Positions 61,061 through 64,000 of a DNA stretch of 64,000 nt are shown in pieces. Every line of letters starts with the position of its first letter. Positions within the stretch are counted from its first letter, which is position 1. This stretch comes from an uncultured Eubacteriaceae bacterium (lineage in GTDB: Bacteria > Bacillota > Clostridia > Lachnospirales > CAG-274). A program made the translations under genes and the position numbers. Below the pieces are notes generated by a model, which did not search any database, had not been told where the DNA came from, and worked only from the letters and a program-made list of their open reading frames with translations. The stretch is from contig CAMVJD010000010.1 in assembly GCA_947167715.1 (NCBI GenBank), positions 1 to 64,000 on the forward strand, read 5' to 3'.

Positions 61061-63109
61061 ATGAAGTGTATTAATAAGCTTGCAGGTCTTGCCATGGCTG
61101 TTATAATGATGCTTTCGTCCGTGTGCTTTGCCGTTGAGGCGCAGGCTGCGGAGGTAATACCTGTTTACCTTAACGGACAGCTGCTGGAGTATCCCGCTAA
61201 TGATGCCCAGCCGCAGATATATCAAAACAGGACTTATGTTCCTATCAGAAAAACTGCCGAGTATCTTGGCCTTTCCATCAACTGGAACTCAAAAACCGAA
61301 ACGCTTACCTTCTCACGCGAGGGGCTTACGATAGACCACACAATGCGTTCAAACATAGTTTATGTAAGCGGTAAAGCCATTACCTTTGATACCCGCTCCA
61401 TAAATGTTCAAAACAGGACGCTTATGCCTATCCGTATGCTTGGCGAATCCATCGGCGGTACGGTTGAGTGGGACAACGCACAGCGCGCAGTTTATATTAC
61501 AACAAACAATGCACCCGCTATTACGGAAACCACTACGTCTGCTCCCGTTGCAGCCGCTGCTGCTCCGCAGATCGTTTCCGCAACATTAAGCAAAAACGAA
61601 ATAAATATAGGCAGCAATGTAAAGGTTGCTGTTAAGGCGAAGGATGCAACAAAGATCAAACTTGTTGATGCAGCCACACAAAATGAAATAGAAACCATTA
61701 CCGAATACGGCGAGGAAGATGGCTCACGTCTGTTTGAGGCACTTATTAAGGGCGAAAACGATACAAAGGAAACAATATACAAAAGTATTATAGTTATTGC
61801 CGGCAATGATACCAAATTCTATGACGAGCTGTCCAACACAAAGCTTCTTACCTATGCGGTAACAACAAATAAAAGCGACAAGGATGATGACGATGACAGC
61901 AATGACTCAAATGAGACCATAAAGTCGGATTATCTTGTAAGCTATAAGTTTGACAAAACAAAGTATGCTGTTGACGATTATGCATATCTTACCATTGTTA
62001 CCAAAAAGGATATATCAAAGGTAAGGGTAACAAACAACTATAACGACAGCCGCACGGAAAGCAGCGATTATTCCGAAAAGGGCAATCAGCGTACCTTTGA
62101 GGTAAAGCACAGATTGTCCGAAAAAGGTACGGTTTACCTGTACATTACCCTTTATGTAGAGGACGAGGGTTACGAATCGGTAAAACAGCGTGTCAGCGTA
62201 GATGTTGGCAAAACATCAAGCAGCAAAACATATGACGAGCTTGAAATAGTCGATATAGACGTACTTAACGATACTGTTTATATTGATGAGGATGCGCATC
62301 TTTTGGTTTATACATCAACAGATGTTGCAGAGGTATCCGTATATAACGATAACGACAAAAAGGTCGGTTCAAGCTACTATTATTATGCAAAGGAAGACGG
62401 ACAGCTTGTTTGGAAGCTTAAATTCCCCGTAGAATATTCGGGCAGAAATAAATATACCGTTTTTGCGTATAACAATAATGACGATAAGGTCTCCGAAAGC
62501 ATAAAGATAGAGGGCGAAAAGTATTCTTCGGGTGATTGTATTGTACTTGGCGTTGATCAGGTTACATCCAATGTAAGAAACGGCGATACATGCAAATTTG
62601 AGGTAAAGTGTACCGGCGAGGTTTCCTGGATAATGCTTGCAAACCACAGGGGCAGCGAGATATCTACCTCTTATTCAAGCAATAAAAACAGCTCCAAGAG
62701 GATATTTACCATCAGCGGCGATATAGACGATATAGATGATGATTATTATATTTACGGCTATGATGATAAGGATAACAAGCAAAGCTCATACAAGTTCCGC
62801 GTTGTCGGCAGCTCGTCTTCAAAGCTTGAATTCCTTGATGTAGATGTTCAGACCAGCCGTGTATATATTGACGACGAGGTTGAGCTTACTGTTGAGACCT
62901 CAAATAATGTTACCAGAATGGTAATTGAGGATCAAAGCGGCAACAGACTTTACAAAAAGGCTAAACCCACCAAGGAAAAGGACGACTACTATGTTTGGGA
63001 AGTATCGTTCAGTCCCGAGGAAAAGGGCAGAAATACATTCACGATTACTATCGAGGACGAAGACGATAATACCAAGGAATGGGATTTCAATGTAACAGTA
63101 ACCAAATAA
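61061..63109 (+). CDS. Secreted stalk-domain (copper amine oxidase N-terminal-like) protein with Ig-like repeats
   Basis: 682 residues. Signal peptide (about 1-28, ending near AQAAE). Stalk domain pair (about 30-150): IYQNRTYVPIRKTAEYLGLS and VQNRTLMPIRMLGESIGGTVEW. Then about five repeats of some 90 residues, each opening with a short strand and a V-x-I-D/N-D-type turn (for example DVLNDTVYIDEDAHLLVYT and DVQTSRVYIDDEVELTVET), probably Ig-like modules. No catalytic domain, sortase motif or SLH domain, so it may be wall-associated through the stalk. SD TTGGAG. Function unknown. Confidence 0.8.
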   Translation: MKCINKLAGLAMAVIMMLSSVCFAVEAQAAEVIPVYLNGQLLEYPANDAQPQIYQNRTYVPIRKTAEYLGLSINWNSKTETLTFSREGLTIDHTMRSNIVYVSGKAITFDTRSINVQNRTLMPIRMLGESIGGTVEWDNAQRAVYITTNNAPAITETTTSAPVAAAAAPQIVSATLSKNEINIGSNVKVAVKAKDATKIKLVDAATQNEIETITEYGEEDGSRLFEALIKGENDTKETIYKSIIVIAGNDTKFYDELSNTKLLTYAVTTNKSDKDDDDDSNDSNETIKSDYLVSYKFDKTKYAVDDYAYLTIVTKKDISKVRVTNNYNDSRTESSDYSEKGNQRTFEVKHRLSEKGTVYLYITLYVEDEGYESVKQRVSVDVGKTSSSKTYDELEIVDIDVLNDTVYIDEDAHLLVYTSTDVAEVSVYNDNDKKVGSSYYYYAKEDGQLVWKLKFPVEYSGRNKYTVFAYNNNDDKVSESIKIEGEKYSSGDCIVLGVDQVTSNVRNGDTCKFEVKCTGEVSWIMLANHRGSEISTSYSSNKNSSKRIFTISGDIDDIDDDYYIYGYDDKDNKQSSYKFRVVGSSSSKLEFLDVDVQTSRVYIDDEVELTVETSNNVTRMVIEDQSGNRLYKKAKPTKEKDDYYVWEVSFSPEEKGRNTFTITIEDEDDNTKEWDFNVTVTK

Positions 63110-63118
63110 ATGCTTTTT

Positions 63119-63158
63119 ATCCCTGCGTGACGGCTATGGCTGCTGCGTGGGGATTTTT
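63119..63158 (+). terminator. Probable terminator of the stalk-domain gene
   Basis: ATCCC pairs with GGGAT around an inner GC-rich part (TGCGTGAC...GCTGCG), followed by five T. The inner pairing is imperfect. Confidence 0.5.
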
Positions 63159-63221
63159 GCGTTACTTTGCGTATAGCATTATAACAAACTAAACGTATAT
63201 GATAACGTTGTTAGGCAAAAA

Positions 63222-63282
63222 CGCAAATGTTTTTCGGCGTCAGCGTATGCTTGACATCCGCTGTAAGCCGAAATTATTTGCG
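63222..63282. other. Three-step inverted repeat in the gap before the asparagine synthetase-like gene
   Basis: Nested arms CGCAAAT (63222-63228)/ATTTGCG (63276-63282), TTCGGC (63233-63238)/GCCGAA (63267-63272) and CAGCG (63241-63245)/CGCTG (63259-63263) form one stem with small internal loops. No T-run. It could be a small palindromic insertion or an RNA element. Confidence 0.5.
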
Positions 63283-63342
63283 GGGCTTGCCGTCATTAAT
63301 AAAGCAACGCGAATAAATGGACAAGTCGAAAAAGGTAAAATA

Positions 63343-63371
63343 TTGACATTTTTTGTGTATTAAAGTATAAT
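63343..63371 (+). promoter_or_regulatory. Consensus promoter of the asparagine synthetase-like gene
   Basis: Perfect TTGACA (63343-63348), 17 bp, perfect TATAAT (63366-63371), 30 bp before the start. It confirms that the gene begins here. Confidence 0.85.
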
Positions 63372-63400
63372 CATTTTATAAATCAATATGAGGTGATAAA

Positions 63401-64000
63401 ATGATAGAAATAAAAGAATACAGAGGCCATATACGCAATTGGAAAGCGCTTTGTGCGGAGCTTTCGGTAGATACGGCGTTAAACGATAAGGACAGGGAAA
63501 GGGAAATCATAGTAAAGGGCTATGAAAAATGGGGCAGGAGCATTGCCAACCATTTATACGGTATGTTTGCCTTTGCACTTTGGGATACCGAGGAAAAAAA
63601 GCTGTTTTGCATCAGGGATCAGTTTGGCACAAAACCGTTTTTCTATTATGTGACCGAGGATAACGACATTCTTTACGGTGCATCTATCCGTGATATTATG
63701 AAGGGTAAGGGCTTTAAAAAGGAGCTTAACAGGGATATGCTTCAGCTTTACCTTACCTTTACCTATGTAGCAGGTGAAAATACGTTTTTTAAGGGCGTTA
63801 AAAAGCTTATGCCGGGGCATTGGCTGGAATTTAAGGACGGCAGCTTAACTATAGAGCGTTATTGGACACCTACCTTCAAGCCCGATGAAACAAAGTCTTT
63901 GGAGGATTTTGCAGACGAGATACATACAACCGTACAGAAGATATTTACCGAGGTAAAGACAGAAAACGAGGTCGCAGAGTCCTTCCTTTCGGGCGGCGTG
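63401..64000 (+). CDS. Asparagine synthetase-like protein lacking the glutaminase nucleophile (partial, cut by window end)
   Basis: The first 200 codons are present and the frame runs off the right edge. HLYGMFAFALWD, CIRDQFGTKPFFYY and GVKKLMPGHW match the second half of the class II glutaminase domain of AsnB, and FLSGGV at the edge starts the synthetase P-loop. The N-terminus begins MIEIKEYRGHIRNW, so about 70 residues of normal AsnB, including the catalytic Cys and the HRGPD region, are missing. A consensus promoter 30 bp upstream and SD GAGGTGAT show this is the true start. It may use free ammonia or another amine donor. Confidence 0.85.
   Translation, partial: MIEIKEYRGHIRNWKALCAELSVDTALNDKDREREIIVKGYEKWGRSIANHLYGMFAFALWDTEEKKLFCIRDQFGTKPFFYYVTEDNDILYGASIRDIMKGKGFKKELNRDMLQLYLTFTYVAGENTFFKGVKKLMPGHWLEFKDGSLTIERYWTPTFKPDETKSLEDFADEIHTTVQKIFTEVKTENEVAESFLSGGV

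Overview
The window looks like chromosomal DNA of an anaerobic, gut-type member of the class Clostridia, probably a Ruminococcaceae/Oscillospiraceae-like organism. This placement is inferred from gene content: a T-box leader, an anaerobic ribonucleotide reductase, a PPi-type phosphofructokinase, a dockerin-like protein, a bacterial serpin, an SLH-anchored pectate lyase and paired GH43 enzymes. Promoters are mostly canonical sigma-A type with 17-bp spacers, and Shine-Dalgarno sequences are strong. No tRNA, rRNA, CRISPR array, prophage or intact transposase gene was seen.

Layout. 1-3668: end of a Gld-type ABC export/gliding-like operon (permease end, GldG-like protein, DUF4340-like protein, membrane protein). 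3679-14731: branched-chain amino acid cluster behind a T-box leader (ilvN, ilvC, cimA, leuC, leuD, a small membrane protein, leuB, ilvD, ilvB), interrupted by two palindromic non-coding elements. 14751-24657 (minus): a compact run of nine genes nadC-nadA-proC-yfhO-yitJ-dockerin protein-purK-purE-xre. 24790-24912: a string of perfect hairpins. 25122-29606: PPi-phosphofructokinase and two tandem GH43 glycosidases. 29785-33144: nrdR, then a phospholipid operon (flippase-like protein, pssA, psd). 33147-38201 (minus): a methionine gamma-lyase-like PLP enzyme, then serpin, ECF sigma factor, putative anti-sigma factor and an anchored protein. 38378-43581: patatin, miaA, a 645-bp hairpin-rich gap, and nrdD with a NrdR box pair on its promoter. 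43783-52617: a small conserved protein, then the cell-shape/division cluster mreB-mreC-mreD-pbp2-minD-minE-rodA-mgsA and mscL. 52852-64000: a 1791-residue SLH-anchored family-9 pectate lyase, cysK, an AraC-type regulator, pyrE, a stalk-domain surface protein, and the start of an asparagine synthetase-like gene.

How it works together. The first cluster makes valine, leucine and isoleucine precursors. CimA makes citramalate from pyruvate and acetyl-CoA, so isoleucine would not need threonine deaminase, and LeuCDB would serve both the citramalate and isopropylmalate routes. nrdR and its probable target nrdD lie in the same window, and the nrdD promoter carries two 12-bp boxes that are exact reverse complements of each other, 30 bp apart. 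The mre/min/rodA cluster has the usual clostridial order but lacks minC.

The items most worth a second look are: the hairpin-dense intergenic region at 40653-41217, which is bracketed in part by two identical 22-bp terminator cores; the serpin-ECF sigma operon; the missing minC; the twin TCCTAT-N7-ATAGGA operators at cysK; the asparagine synthetase-like gene without the N-terminal cysteine nucleophile; and the two palindromic elements in the ilv/leu cluster.
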